Part shown: in pieces, positions 1-7,277 of the stretch | Numbering within the stretch: the stretch's first letter is position 1 | Layout: every line of letters begins with the position of its first letter | Assembly (NCBI GenBank): GCA_947471365.1 | Contig: CANIWQ010000004.1 | Location: forward strand, 1 to 61,501 | Reading direction: 5' to 3' | DNA: 61,501 nucleotides | Origin: Gemmatimonadota bacterium | GTDB lineage: Bacteria; Gemmatimonadota; Gemmatimonadetes; Gemmatimonadales; Gemmatimonadaceae | The notes under the pieces: model-generated | What the model saw: only the letters and a program-made list of their open reading frames with translations | What the model was told of the DNA's origin: nothing | The model's database searches: none | Made by a program: the position numbers and the translations under genes

Positions 1-1
1 C

Positions 2-160
2 GATCCGCTCCGCGATGAGGCACTCAACGACGTAGCGCGCGAGGCGGCGGCAGAGCTCCTTGCCGACGACCCAGCGCTCACCAAGCCCGCGCACAAGCCT
101 TTCCACGACGTGCTGCGCAAACGCTACGCACGCGCCATCGAACTGTTCCGCGTCGGTTAG
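2..160 (+). CDS. C-terminal end of a probable RecG-type DNA helicase (partial)
   Basis: An open frame enters from the left edge and ends at TAG 158-160, giving 52 residues ending in LFRVG. The pattern AREAAAELLADDPALTKPAH, a run of alanines and then DP-x-L and a P-x-H, resembles the extreme C-terminus of RecG, the branch-migration helicase that rescues stalled replication forks. No helicase motif is inside the window, so the call rests on tail similarity only. Its stop codon overlaps the stop of the convergent gene on the - strand (TAA at 157-159 read in reverse), so the two genes meet tail to tail with no room for a terminator. Confidence 0.45.
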   Translation, partial: DPLRDEALNDVAREAAAELLADDPALTKPAHKPFHDVLRKRYARAIELFRVG

Positions 161-1191
161 GGCGAAACGTTCGGGAGGTACGCCATGCCGTCCGGCTCAC
201 GGCCAGCGGTGAGCATGCGCAACACACGGCGCGACGCGATGTCGACTTCGGCGAGCCGATCATGCGCGGCGAGTGCCACCCACGCGCGCTTGCCATCTGG
301 GGCAATGAGAATGCCGAGCGGTGTGGCGGAGCGACCAAACTGATTGAGCATGGTCGACTTGGCGATCGTTTCGTCGTAGGCAAATGCGATCGTGCCAGCC
401 AGCGTGCGCGCTTTGGCATCGTAGACGCTCACGGTGCCCGACTGCGCGTTGGACTGGAGCACCCATTTGCCGTCGGGGGTAAAGTGCAGGCGGTTGGGAA
501 AGAGTCCGGTGGGCCAAGCGGCGAGCGAATCGAGCGTGTGGGCGTCGAGCACGGTGAGGCGGTTGAGCGGCCGGTCGGCCGTCCAGAGTTCCTTGCCGTC
601 GGGGGAGAGGTCGATGGCTTCCGGCCCTTTGCCATTGGCGACCGTCTTGACCACCACGCCACGCTCGAGATCGATGAGCGAGTTGGTGCCGGAGTTGATG
701 TTGGACGTCCAAACGCGCGACCCATCCGGCGCGAGCACTAGGAGATGGGTGCCGCCCACGTTGGTGCGGATGGTTTTTTCGATCGTCCCCGTTTCGGCGG
801 CCACTACGATCACGGCCTGCGCCAACTCGCTGGTGACGACCACCCGCTTGCCGTCCGGGAGCCACGCCATGCCGTGGGGGCGCTGAAACTCCCCCAACTC
901 GATCGTGCGCACGACCTTCCGGGTGCGGAGGTCGAGCAGCGTGAGGGAGTGGCCGGGGGTGGTGCCGCCGTAGTTGGCGGCCATCGCCCAGCGGCCGTCT
1001 GGGGAGACGGCGACCTCGTGCGGCCCGTCTCCCACGGGCATGGTCGCGACGGTCCGCCCGTCGGCTAGGTCGAGTATGGAGGCGGTGGCTTCGCTCTTGT
1101 TGAGCACAATCAGCCCGGGCCGCTGGGCGGCGGCGGTGCCGGTGAAGCCGAGGCAGAGGGCGACCGCTGGGATCAGGACAAAAGTGCGCAT
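157..1191 (-). CDS. Secreted YncE-like beta-propeller protein
   Basis: 344 residues. A signal peptide (about residues 1-22, ending AAAQ) is followed by repeated blades with the YncE/cytochrome-D1-like pattern: VSPDGRWAMAANYGG, LAPDGSRVWTSNINSG, LSPDGKELWTADR, FTPDGKWVLQSN and IAPDGKRAWVALAA. Such exported propellers act in the periplasm or at the surface as binding scaffolds; no catalytic site is evident. The start ATG is preceded by GGAGAG at a good distance. It is divergent from the PQQ-type dehydrogenase gene, with about 80 bases between them. The exact ligand is unknown; another seven-bladed lactonase-like fold is possible. Confidence 0.75.
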   Translation of the reverse strand: MRTFVLIPAVALCLGFTGTAAAQRPGLIVLNKSEATASILDLADGRTVATMPVGDGPHEVAVSPDGRWAMAANYGGTTPGHSLTLLDLRTRKVVRTIELGEFQRPHGMAWLPDGKRVVVTSELAQAVIVVAAETGTIEKTIRTNVGGTHLLVLAPDGSRVWTSNINSGTNSLIDLERGVVVKTVANGKGPEAIDLSPDGKELWTADRPLNRLTVLDAHTLDSLAAWPTGLFPNRLHFTPDGKWVLQSNAQSGTVSVYDAKARTLAGTIAFAYDETIAKSTMLNQFGRSATPLGILIAPDGKRAWVALAAHDRLAEVDIASRRVLRMLTAGREPDGMAYLPNVSP

Positions 1192-1272
1192 GAACTCTCC
1201 GTTCGGGAGGAGGTAATAGACTATACTTTACGCGATTGCACCGCCGTCCAGAACCATCGCCACGAGGTATTG
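1192..1272. promoter_or_regulatory. Divergent promoter region
   Basis: The 81 bases between the two divergent exported-protein genes hold the sequence TATACT at 1222-1227, which is a good -10 hexamer on the + strand; its complement gives TATAGT as a possible -10 for the - strand gene. No convincing -35 box is seen for either direction. GAGG at 1264-1267 is the ribosome site for the + strand gene. Confidence 0.35.
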
Positions 1273-2595
1273 ATGTCCCGAGGGCTTCTTCGCCGCGCCG
1301 CCGTTCCTGTGTTGGGCGCTCTGTTGACCATCGCCGCCGCCAGCTCCGCGCCGTCGCGCGCCGCCGTTCCATGCGACGCGGATAATGCGAATCTCACCCT
1401 GCCGGCTGGCTTTTGCGCCACGGTGTACGCCACGAATGTCGGAGCCCCGCGCCACATGGTGGTGGCTCCGAATGGCGACATGTTGGTGATTGTAAATCCG
1501 TACTCGACGGCCGCTGAGGCGGGCGGTGGTGCGGCTGGTACCGGCCGGCAAGCGGGCTCCCTCACCTTGCTGCGTGACGCCAACGGCGACGGCAAGGCCG
1601 AGTACATGAAGCGTCTTGCCCCCGGCAGCGGTTCGGGTATCGCACTTTCGGGCGGCTACGTCTACTACTCGAGCAGCAACTCCATCGTGCGCTCCACGTA
1701 TAAGACGGGCGACACCACGGTCGGTCCGGCCGAGGTCGTGATCTCGGATTTGTACCGTGGCGGGCATGTGTCCAATGCGTTCGTCATGGTCGGATCCACG
1801 TTGTACCTCAACATTGGATCGGGCACCAATAGCTGCCAGGAGCCCGATCGCCGTCCGCTGGTGAAAGGGACCGACCCATGCGTGGAGCTCGAGACCCGCG
1901 CCGGCGTCTGGTCGTATGACGCCACCAAGCTTGGCCAGAAGGTGACGGACGGCGTGCGCTTTGCGACCGGCATGCGCAACTCTGTTTCGCTCACGGTGGA
2001 CCCGCGCGACAAATCACTTTGGGCCACCATGCACGGACGCGATGGCCTGCAGGCGCCGCCGGTGGGGCAGTGGACGTTCTCCAACGAGTATGGTTCTGAG
2101 AACCCGGGCGAGCAGACCAACCACATCCTCAAGGGCGACGACTTCGGCTGGCCCTACTGCTACTTCTCCACGGAAGAGAAGAAGCTCGTCAACTCGCCGG
2201 AGTACGGCGGCGATGGCAAGAACAGCGATCGCTGCGAGAGCCGCAAGAAGCCGGCGTACGTATTCCCCGCGCACTGGGCGCCGAACGACATGATGTTCTA
2301 CACGGGCACGCAATTCCCGGGTGAATACAAGTCGGGGGCATTCGTGGCCTTCCACGGGTCGTGGAATCGCGCGCCCTTCCCGCAGCAGGGCTTCCGCGTG
2401 GTGTTCCTCCCGCTCAACGGTGAGAAGGCCAGCGCACATCGTGATTTCGCCACTGATTTCTCTGCCAACGGTGGACCGGGCAAGGACGGCAAGCTGCATC
2501 GCCCGACCGGTCTCGCCCAAGGTGCGGACGGTTCGCTCTACATCGCCGACGATGTCGGCGGCATCATTTACAAGGTCAGCTACAAGGGCAAGTAA
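1273..2595 (+). CDS. Exported PQQ-dependent sugar dehydrogenase-like protein
   Basis: 440 residues. A signal peptide with an Ala-rich core (about 1-28) leads a six-bladed propeller of the soluble glucose/sorbosone dehydrogenase type: LPAGFCATVYATNVGAPRHM, then RDANGDGKAEYM, ATGMRNSVSLTVDP, FGWPYCYF, FVAFHGSWNR and RPTGLAQGADGSLYIADD. These are the usual repeat and active-site blocks of proteins that oxidise sugars or related alcohols in the periplasm with PQQ and pass electrons onward. No PQQ biosynthesis gene is nearby, so cofactor use is inferred. TTG at 1270 is a possible start, but ATG at 1273 follows GAGG with better spacing. The stop TAA shares its last base with the asnS start. Confidence 0.75.
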   Translation: MSRGLLRRAAVPVLGALLTIAAASSAPSRAAVPCDADNANLTLPAGFCATVYATNVGAPRHMVVAPNGDMLVIVNPYSTAAEAGGGAAGTGRQAGSLTLLRDANGDGKAEYMKRLAPGSGSGIALSGGYVYYSSSNSIVRSTYKTGDTTVGPAEVVISDLYRGGHVSNAFVMVGSTLYLNIGSGTNSCQEPDRRPLVKGTDPCVELETRAGVWSYDATKLGQKVTDGVRFATGMRNSVSLTVDPRDKSLWATMHGRDGLQAPPVGQWTFSNEYGSENPGEQTNHILKGDDFGWPYCYFSTEEKKLVNSPEYGGDGKNSDRCESRKKPAYVFPAHWAPNDMMFYTGTQFPGEYKSGAFVAFHGSWNRAPFPQQGFRVVFLPLNGEKASAHRDFATDFSANGGPGKDGKLHRPTGLAQGADGSLYIADDVGGIIYKVSYKGK

Positions 2596-3893
2596 TGACG
2601 ACGTACGCGCGCATCAACGAACTCTCCGCCCACGCTGGCGCGACGGTCACCGTCCGCGGCTGGGTGACGCACCTTCGCTCGTCGGGGAAGGTGGCCTTTA
2701 TCGTCCTCCGCGACGGCACCGGTATTTTGCAAACGGTGCTCGTGAAGAATGCGGTCACGCCTGAGGCGTGGACGCTGTTCGGCGAACTCACGCAGGAAGC
2801 GTGCATTGCCGTCACGGGAGAAGTGCGGGCTGATGCGCGCGCGCCGGGTGGCTACGAACTGGGGATCGCCGAACTCTCGCTGATTGGCGCGAGCCCGCTC
2901 GATTATCCCATTCAGCCCAAAGAGCACGGTATCGATTTTCTGCTCGACAACCGCCACTTCTGGCTCCGCACGCCGCGCCAGGTGGCCATTTTCCGCATCC
3001 GAAACGAAATCGAACAGGCGATTCACGATTTCTTTTACGAGCGCGGCTTCTTGCGGGTGGATACGCCCATCCTGACGGCCGCCATCGGCGAACGCTCCGG
3101 ACTGTTCAGCACCGAATACTTCGAGGAAGGGAACGCCTACCTCGCGCAGACGGGCCAGCTCTACGGCGAAGCCGCCGCGGCGGCCTTCGGCAAGATCTAC
3201 ACCTTCGGCCCAACCTTCCGCGCCGAAAAATCGAAGACGCGCCGGCACCTCACCGAGTTCTGGATGATCGAACCGGAAGTCGCGTTCAACGACAGCGAAG
3301 ACAACATGAAGTTGCAGGAAGATCTGCTCGCCTACCTCGTGCAGCGCGTACTCGAGCGGCGACAGGCCGAACTGAAAGAATGTGAACGGGATGTCACCAA
3401 GCTCGAGAACATCAAGACGCCCTTCCCGCGCATCAACTACACCGATGCCGTGGCCACGCTCCAACAGAAGGGGAGTAAGGTCGTCTGGGGCGACGACCTC
3501 GGCGCCGAAGACGAAGCGTTGCTGGTGGAAGATTACGATCGGCCGATCTTCATCATGAACTACCCCAAGGAGGCGAAAGCCTTCTACATGAAGGAGAATC
3601 CGGACGACCCACGCACGGTGCTCTGCGATGACTGTCTCGCCCCCGAAGGCTACGGCGAGATTATCGGCGGGTCGCAGCGTGAGGATGACCTCGACAAAAT
3701 CTTGCACCGCCTGCGCGAAGAAAAACTGCCCGAAGATGCCTACAACTGGTATCTCGATTTGCGGAAGTACGGCACCTTTCCGCATGCCGGCTTTGGCCTC
3801 GGGCTCGAGCGCACGGTGGCGTGGATTTGCGGGTCGCAACACATCCGCGAGTGCATCGCGTTTCCGAGGATGATGCACCGCCTGCGGCCGTAG
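2595..3893 (+). CDS. asnS: Asparagine--tRNA ligase
   Basis: 432 residues, a full-length class II aminoacyl-tRNA synthetase of the AspRS/AsnRS group. The N-terminal OB fold (about 1-105, VTVRGWVTHLRSSGKVAFIVLRDG) binds the anticodon. The catalytic domain carries motif 2 (FGPTFRAEKSKTRRHLTEFWMIEPE) and motif 3 near the end (GFGLGLERTVAWICG). It charges tRNA-Asn with asparagine in the cytoplasm, so at least part of Asn-tRNA is made directly. The start ATG overlaps the previous stop as TAATG, suggesting translational coupling. A heptamer-built palindrome follows the stop at 3910-3965. Confidence 0.95.
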   Translation: MTTYARINELSAHAGATVTVRGWVTHLRSSGKVAFIVLRDGTGILQTVLVKNAVTPEAWTLFGELTQEACIAVTGEVRADARAPGGYELGIAELSLIGASPLDYPIQPKEHGIDFLLDNRHFWLRTPRQVAIFRIRNEIEQAIHDFFYERGFLRVDTPILTAAIGERSGLFSTEYFEEGNAYLAQTGQLYGEAAAAAFGKIYTFGPTFRAEKSKTRRHLTEFWMIEPEVAFNDSEDNMKLQEDLLAYLVQRVLERRQAELKECERDVTKLENIKTPFPRINYTDAVATLQQKGSKVVWGDDLGAEDEALLVEDYDRPIFIMNYPKEAKAFYMKENPDDPRTVLCDDCLAPEGYGEIIGGSQREDDLDKILHRLREEKLPEDAYNWYLDLRKYGTFPHAGFGLGLERTVAWICGSQHIRECIAFPRMMHRLRP

Positions 3894-3909
3894 CCTGCGG
3901 GCGCTGTAA

Positions 3910-3965
3910 ACGGAAAACGGAAAGCGGAAAACGGTAAACCATCCACCGTTTTCCGCTTTCCGTTT
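3910..3965. repeat. Heptamer-built palindrome downstream of asnS
   Basis: Positions 3915-3935 and 3945-3965 are perfect 21-base inverted repeats with a 9-base loop (3936-3944). The left arm is built from 7-base units: ACGGAAA (3910), ACGGAAA (3917), GCGGAAA (3924) and ACGGTAA (3931). The RNA hairpin could act as a terminator or 3' stabiliser for asnS, although no U-tract follows. A second element made of related heptamers lies after argS at 29899-29932, so this may be one member of a dispersed repeat family. Confidence 0.8.
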
Positions 3966-4056
3966 AACCAATTGTCAGGCTTTCGCCTACATGCCACCCT
4001 TGTACAGCGCCCCCTCCTCCGACTACAGTCCATCACTCACCGGAGCCGTCCGCAAC

Positions 4057-4467
4057 ATGTCTTTACTCGCCCACCGCATCCAACGCCTGCTCCCTCGCCA
4101 CGCGCTTCGCCGTGTGGTGGGCTTGCTCGTGCTGGCCGTCATGGCGAGGCAGGCAACGGCTTTTGCGTGGGTGCGGTGCGAAACTCGCAGTGTACCGGCT
4201 CCGACCACCGCGTCGATGCCGACTGGCGCGCATCATCATGCCGCGCCAGCACCCTCCCAGGACACGGCGCCCCAAGCACCCGTTGGATGCAACCATCAGT
4301 CGCCCGCCGACTGCTGCGGCGTGGGAAGCGGCTGCGTGTCGCTCGCCGTCACGCCACCCCACGGGGTGTTCGTGAGTGTGGCAACGCACACGCTCGTCGC
4401 GCCGATGACGCCGAGCGCTCCGCTCGCGCTCTCGCTCGCCCCGGCCGACCCACCGCCTCGAGCCTGA
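4057..4467 (+). CDS. Small exported His/Cys-containing protein leading the cus operon
   Basis: 136 residues, not recognised as a known family. An N-terminal hydrophobic stretch (VVGLLVLAVMARQATAFAW, about 18-37) looks like a signal peptide or anchor. The rest is Pro/Ala-rich with candidate metal ligands: a GAHHH cluster, then CNHQSPADCCGVGSGC in the middle. ATG at 4057 is chosen because it puts the hydrophobic stretch near the N-terminus; an upstream ATG at 3991 is in frame. It sits just ahead of cusC, cusB and cusA, so a role as a periplasmic Cu/Ag-binding accessory protein is a reasonable inference, not a demonstrated one. Confidence 0.55.
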   Translation: MSLLAHRIQRLLPRHALRRVVGLLVLAVMARQATAFAWVRCETRSVPAPTTASMPTGAHHHAAPAPSQDTAPQAPVGCNHQSPADCCGVGSGCVSLAVTPPHGVFVSVATHTLVAPMTPSAPLALSLAPADPPPRA

Positions 4468-4478
4468 CCTGATTGCTC

Positions 4479-4522
4479 GCGCAGCCCTCGGGCTGCGCCG
4501 CTCGACGCGTCCGCGTTCGAGC
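4479..4522. promoter_or_regulatory. Two tandem stem-loops between the small His/Cys protein and cusC
   Basis: Positions 4479-4487 and 4490-4498 are perfect 9-base inverted repeats (GCGCAGCCC and its complement) with almost no loop. A second imperfect stem pairs GCTCGACGCG with CGCGTTCGAGC at about 4501-4522. They fall in the 104-base gap before the cusC start. No U-tract follows. They could slow transcript decay or act as an intercistronic attenuator. Confidence 0.4.
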
Positions 4523-4571
4523 CGCATCCGCACTCGTCGGATGCCACAGCCATCAGGGGTGGAGGACGCTC

Positions 4572-5933
4572 GTGCATTTCGTCATCACGTATGACGCATT
4601 GCGATCGTGGTCGCGGTCGATTGCGTCACTCACGCTCGCCATTCTCGCCGTCGCGTCGCCAAGTGCGGCGCAGTCGCCGACACCGCCATCGGCCGTGCGC
4701 GACACGCTGCGCCTTGGCCCGCTACTCGAGGCCATCGAGCGCGGTAATCCGAGAATCGAAGCCGCACGCGCCACCGCGCGTGCCGCACGAGCGCGGATTC
4801 CCGGCGCCTCGCGTGCGCCCGACCCCCAACTGCAACTCGGGCTCATGAACCGCGAGTTCCCCAATCTGCGGCCCATGGACCTGCTCGGCATGACGCAAAT
4901 CCAAGTGATGCAAATGGTACCGGTGGCCGGGAAGCTCCGCCTCGCAGGACTCGCCGAAACGGCGCGCGCCGACGCGACCGACACCCGCGTCCTCGACGCC
5001 TCCGCGGATTTGCGTGCGCGAGGCACGATGCTCTTCTACGACCTCTACGCCACCGACGGTACGCTCCGTGTGGCGCGCGACACCAGGCGATTGCTGCAGG
5101 ACATCGGCGAGCTCGCGGGCAAAATGTATCAGGTGGGGGAGGGACGGCAGGTCGATGTGTTGCGCGCCAATGTGGAGCAGGCACGCATGCAAGAAGATCT
5201 CATTCGCATGGAGACTATGCGAACGACGATGGCCGCTCGGCTGAGCGCGCTCATCGCCGCTCCTATTGATGCCCCCGTTGGCGTGGCCGTCCTGCCCCGC
5301 TTTCCCTCCGCGCTCCCCTCGCTGGACTCGCTGCAGCAACTCGCCGAACGGTTTCGCCCGATGCTCCGTGCCGGCGCGCAAGATGTGAATGCTGCAGAGG
5401 CGTCGGCCCGATTGGCGGAAGTGGAGATCTGGCCCGATCTCCAAGTGGGGGTGCAACTCGCCACGCAGGGCGGGCCAACGGGTCCGCAGCGCATGGGCAG
5501 CCTGATGGTCGGAGCGGCGATTCCGATCGCAGCTGGCACGCGCCAACGACAGGTGCGCGAGGAAACGGGCGCGATGCGCGCCATGGCCGCGGCGGAGCTC
5601 GCCATCATGCGGGCCGAGACGCGCGGTGCCGTCGCGGAAGCGCACGCGAGTCTCGTGCGCGCGCGAAGGCTGGCCGATCTCTATCGCTCCTCCGTGCTGC
5701 CGCAGGCAGCAGCCACGGTGGCGTCGTCGCTCAGTGCATATCGCGTCGGTGGTGTGAACTTCATGACCTTGCTCGACGCACAGATGACGCTCAATCGGTA
5801 TCGCCAAGAACTCTTCACGCTCGAAGCCGACGAAGGCAAAGCGTGGGCCCAACTGGAAATGCTGACCGGCCGCCCGCTCGTGGACGCGCATTCCGCCCAG
5901 CCGGTACGCCCGGCAGGAGAACCGCTGCAATGA
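4572..5933 (+). CDS. cusC: TolC-family outer-membrane efflux channel (CusC type)
   Basis: 453 residues. A signal peptide ends at AVASPSAAQS, followed by two OEP repeats that build the trimeric beta-barrel and alpha-helical tunnel (DTLRLGPLLEAIERGNPRIEAARA in the first, later long Ala/Arg-rich helices and YRVGGVNFMTLLDAQMTLNRYRQELF in the second). It provides the outer-membrane exit for the CusBA pump. The GTG at 4572 follows GGAGG (4561-4565); upstream ATG codons are in frame but would place the signal peptide far from the N-terminus. The stop overlaps the cusB start. Confidence 0.85.
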   Translation: MHFVITYDALRSWSRSIASLTLAILAVASPSAAQSPTPPSAVRDTLRLGPLLEAIERGNPRIEAARATARAARARIPGASRAPDPQLQLGLMNREFPNLRPMDLLGMTQIQVMQMVPVAGKLRLAGLAETARADATDTRVLDASADLRARGTMLFYDLYATDGTLRVARDTRRLLQDIGELAGKMYQVGEGRQVDVLRANVEQARMQEDLIRMETMRTTMAARLSALIAAPIDAPVGVAVLPRFPSALPSLDSLQQLAERFRPMLRAGAQDVNAAEASARLAEVEIWPDLQVGVQLATQGGPTGPQRMGSLMVGAAIPIAAGTRQRQVREETGAMRAMAAAELAIMRAETRGAVAEAHASLVRARRLADLYRSSVLPQAAATVASSLSAYRVGGVNFMTLLDAQMTLNRYRQELFTLEADEGKAWAQLEMLTGRPLVDAHSAQPVRPAGEPLQ

Positions 5934-7270
5934 CCGACCAAGACACGTTTTCCACGCGCGCAGAGCGCTCGCCCTTTGATTCCGCGCCAGCCACTGGTGG
6001 GCGCGGAATCCTCCGCTGGGCGCTCTTTACGGTGATCGTGGGCGGTGGCGTGGCGGGCGCGTGGTGGTTTACGCGCGCGGCGGACCCGCTCCCCGCGCCG
6101 ATCCTAGCGGCACGTCCGGCGTCCGGCGCCGCCGGAACTCCGGTGATGCTCACTGCCGAGGCCGCCAAACGCATCGGTGTGACCTATGCGACGGTCGAAC
6201 GGAGTGCATTGCGCCCGGAGATTCGCGCGGTGGGCGTGGTGACCTACGACGAAACTCGGATGAAGAGTGTGGCCTCAAAGGTGGACGGCTACGTCGAGCA
6301 GTTGTTTGTGTCGTACACCGGGCAGCTGGTGGAAGAAAACGATCCCGTGCTCCGCCTCTATTCGCCGATGCTCGTGACGGCGCAGGAGGAGCTCCTCCTG
6401 GCGCGCAAACTGCTCGCTGATGTCTCCAGTGGCGACGCAGAGGCCGTGCGCAACGCCAACGCTCTCTTGGCGAGCACACGCCGGCGCTTGCAGTACTGGG
6501 ATGTACCGGACGCCGACATCGCACGCGTCGAGCGCACCGGCGAAGTGCAGAAGACGCTCACCCTGCGATCGCCGCTGCGAGGCGTGGTGATGCAAAAGAC
6601 CGTACTCGCCGGACAGCGCATCATGGCGGGTGACGCCGTGTATCAAGTGGCCGACCTGCGCACGGTGTGGCTCGAGGGTGAACTGTTTGAGCGGGATCTC
6701 GCGTCCGTTCGTATTGGCCAGTCAGTCACGGCGGAGTTTGAGTTTGCGCCGGGCAAACGTCGCGAGGGGCGTGTCACCTTTGTGGCCCCAACGGTGGCAG
6801 CCGAGACGCGCACCACCAAGCTTCGCGTCGAGCTGTCGAACGCCGACGGCGCGCTCAAGCCAGGGATGTATGCCACCATCATTTTGCGTGGTGATGCCCG
6901 ACGTGACGTGCTCAGCGTGCCACGCGCTGCCGTCCTCGTAACCGGCACGCGCGTGCTGGTCTTTGTGCGTAGCGCCGACGGCATGCTCACGCCCCGTGAA
7001 GTCACGTTGGGGCAAACCACCGAGGATCGCGTGGAAATCCTGCGCGGCGTGGCGGCAGGGGAATCCGTCGTTGCATCGGCCACCTTCCTCGTAGACGCGG
7101 AGTCGAACCTGGGCTCCGCACTCGGCGCCATGGCGAACATGCCGGGAATGGATCACAGCGCCATGACGCCCGACTCGATGGCGAACATGCCGGGAATGGA
7201 TCACAGCGCCATGACGCCCGACCCGATGGCCAACAGGCCGGGCATGAATCACACTCCAAAGAAACCCTGA
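5930..7270 (+). CDS. cusB: RND periplasmic adaptor (CusB type) with Met/His-rich C-terminal repeats
   Basis: 446 residues. An N-terminal membrane anchor (ILRWALFTVIVGGGVAGAWWF, about 24-46) is followed by the membrane-fusion domains: VVTYDETRMKSVASKVDGYVEQLFV, a helical hairpin, LRSPLRGVVMQKTVLAGQRI, and a beta-barrel region. It joins the inner-membrane pump to the outer channel and, in Cus systems, hands Cu(I)/Ag(I) to CusA. The C-terminus (from about residue 401) carries near-perfect 16-residue repeats MANMPGMDHSAMTPD rich in Met and His, likely a metal-binding tail. ATG at 5930 overlaps the cusC stop (ATGA) and follows GGAG. A longer in-frame start lies inside cusC and is unlikely. Confidence 0.88.
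   Translation: MTDQDTFSTRAERSPFDSAPATGGRGILRWALFTVIVGGGVAGAWWFTRAADPLPAPILAARPASGAAGTPVMLTAEAAKRIGVTYATVERSALRPEIRAVGVVTYDETRMKSVASKVDGYVEQLFVSYTGQLVEENDPVLRLYSPMLVTAQEELLLARKLLADVSSGDAEAVRNANALLASTRRRLQYWDVPDADIARVERTGEVQKTLTLRSPLRGVVMQKTVLAGQRIMAGDAVYQVADLRTVWLEGELFERDLASVRIGQSVTAEFEFAPGKRREGRVTFVAPTVAAETRTTKLRVELSNADGALKPGMYATIILRGDARRDVLSVPRAAVLVTGTRVLVFVRSADGMLTPREVTLGQTTEDRVEILRGVAAGESVVASATFLVDAESNLGSALGAMANMPGMDHSAMTPDSMANMPGMDHSAMTPDPMANRPGMNHTPKKP
7130..7270 (+). repeat. 48-bp tandem repeat encoding a Met/His tail in cusB
   Basis: Units begin at ATG 7130, 7178 and 7226. The first two differ at one base in 48 (TCG versus CCG in the last codon); the third is diverged and cut short by the stop. 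The near identity of units 1 and 2 points to a recent duplication, and copy number may vary among strains. Confidence 0.9.
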
Positions 7271-7277
7271 GGCTCCC

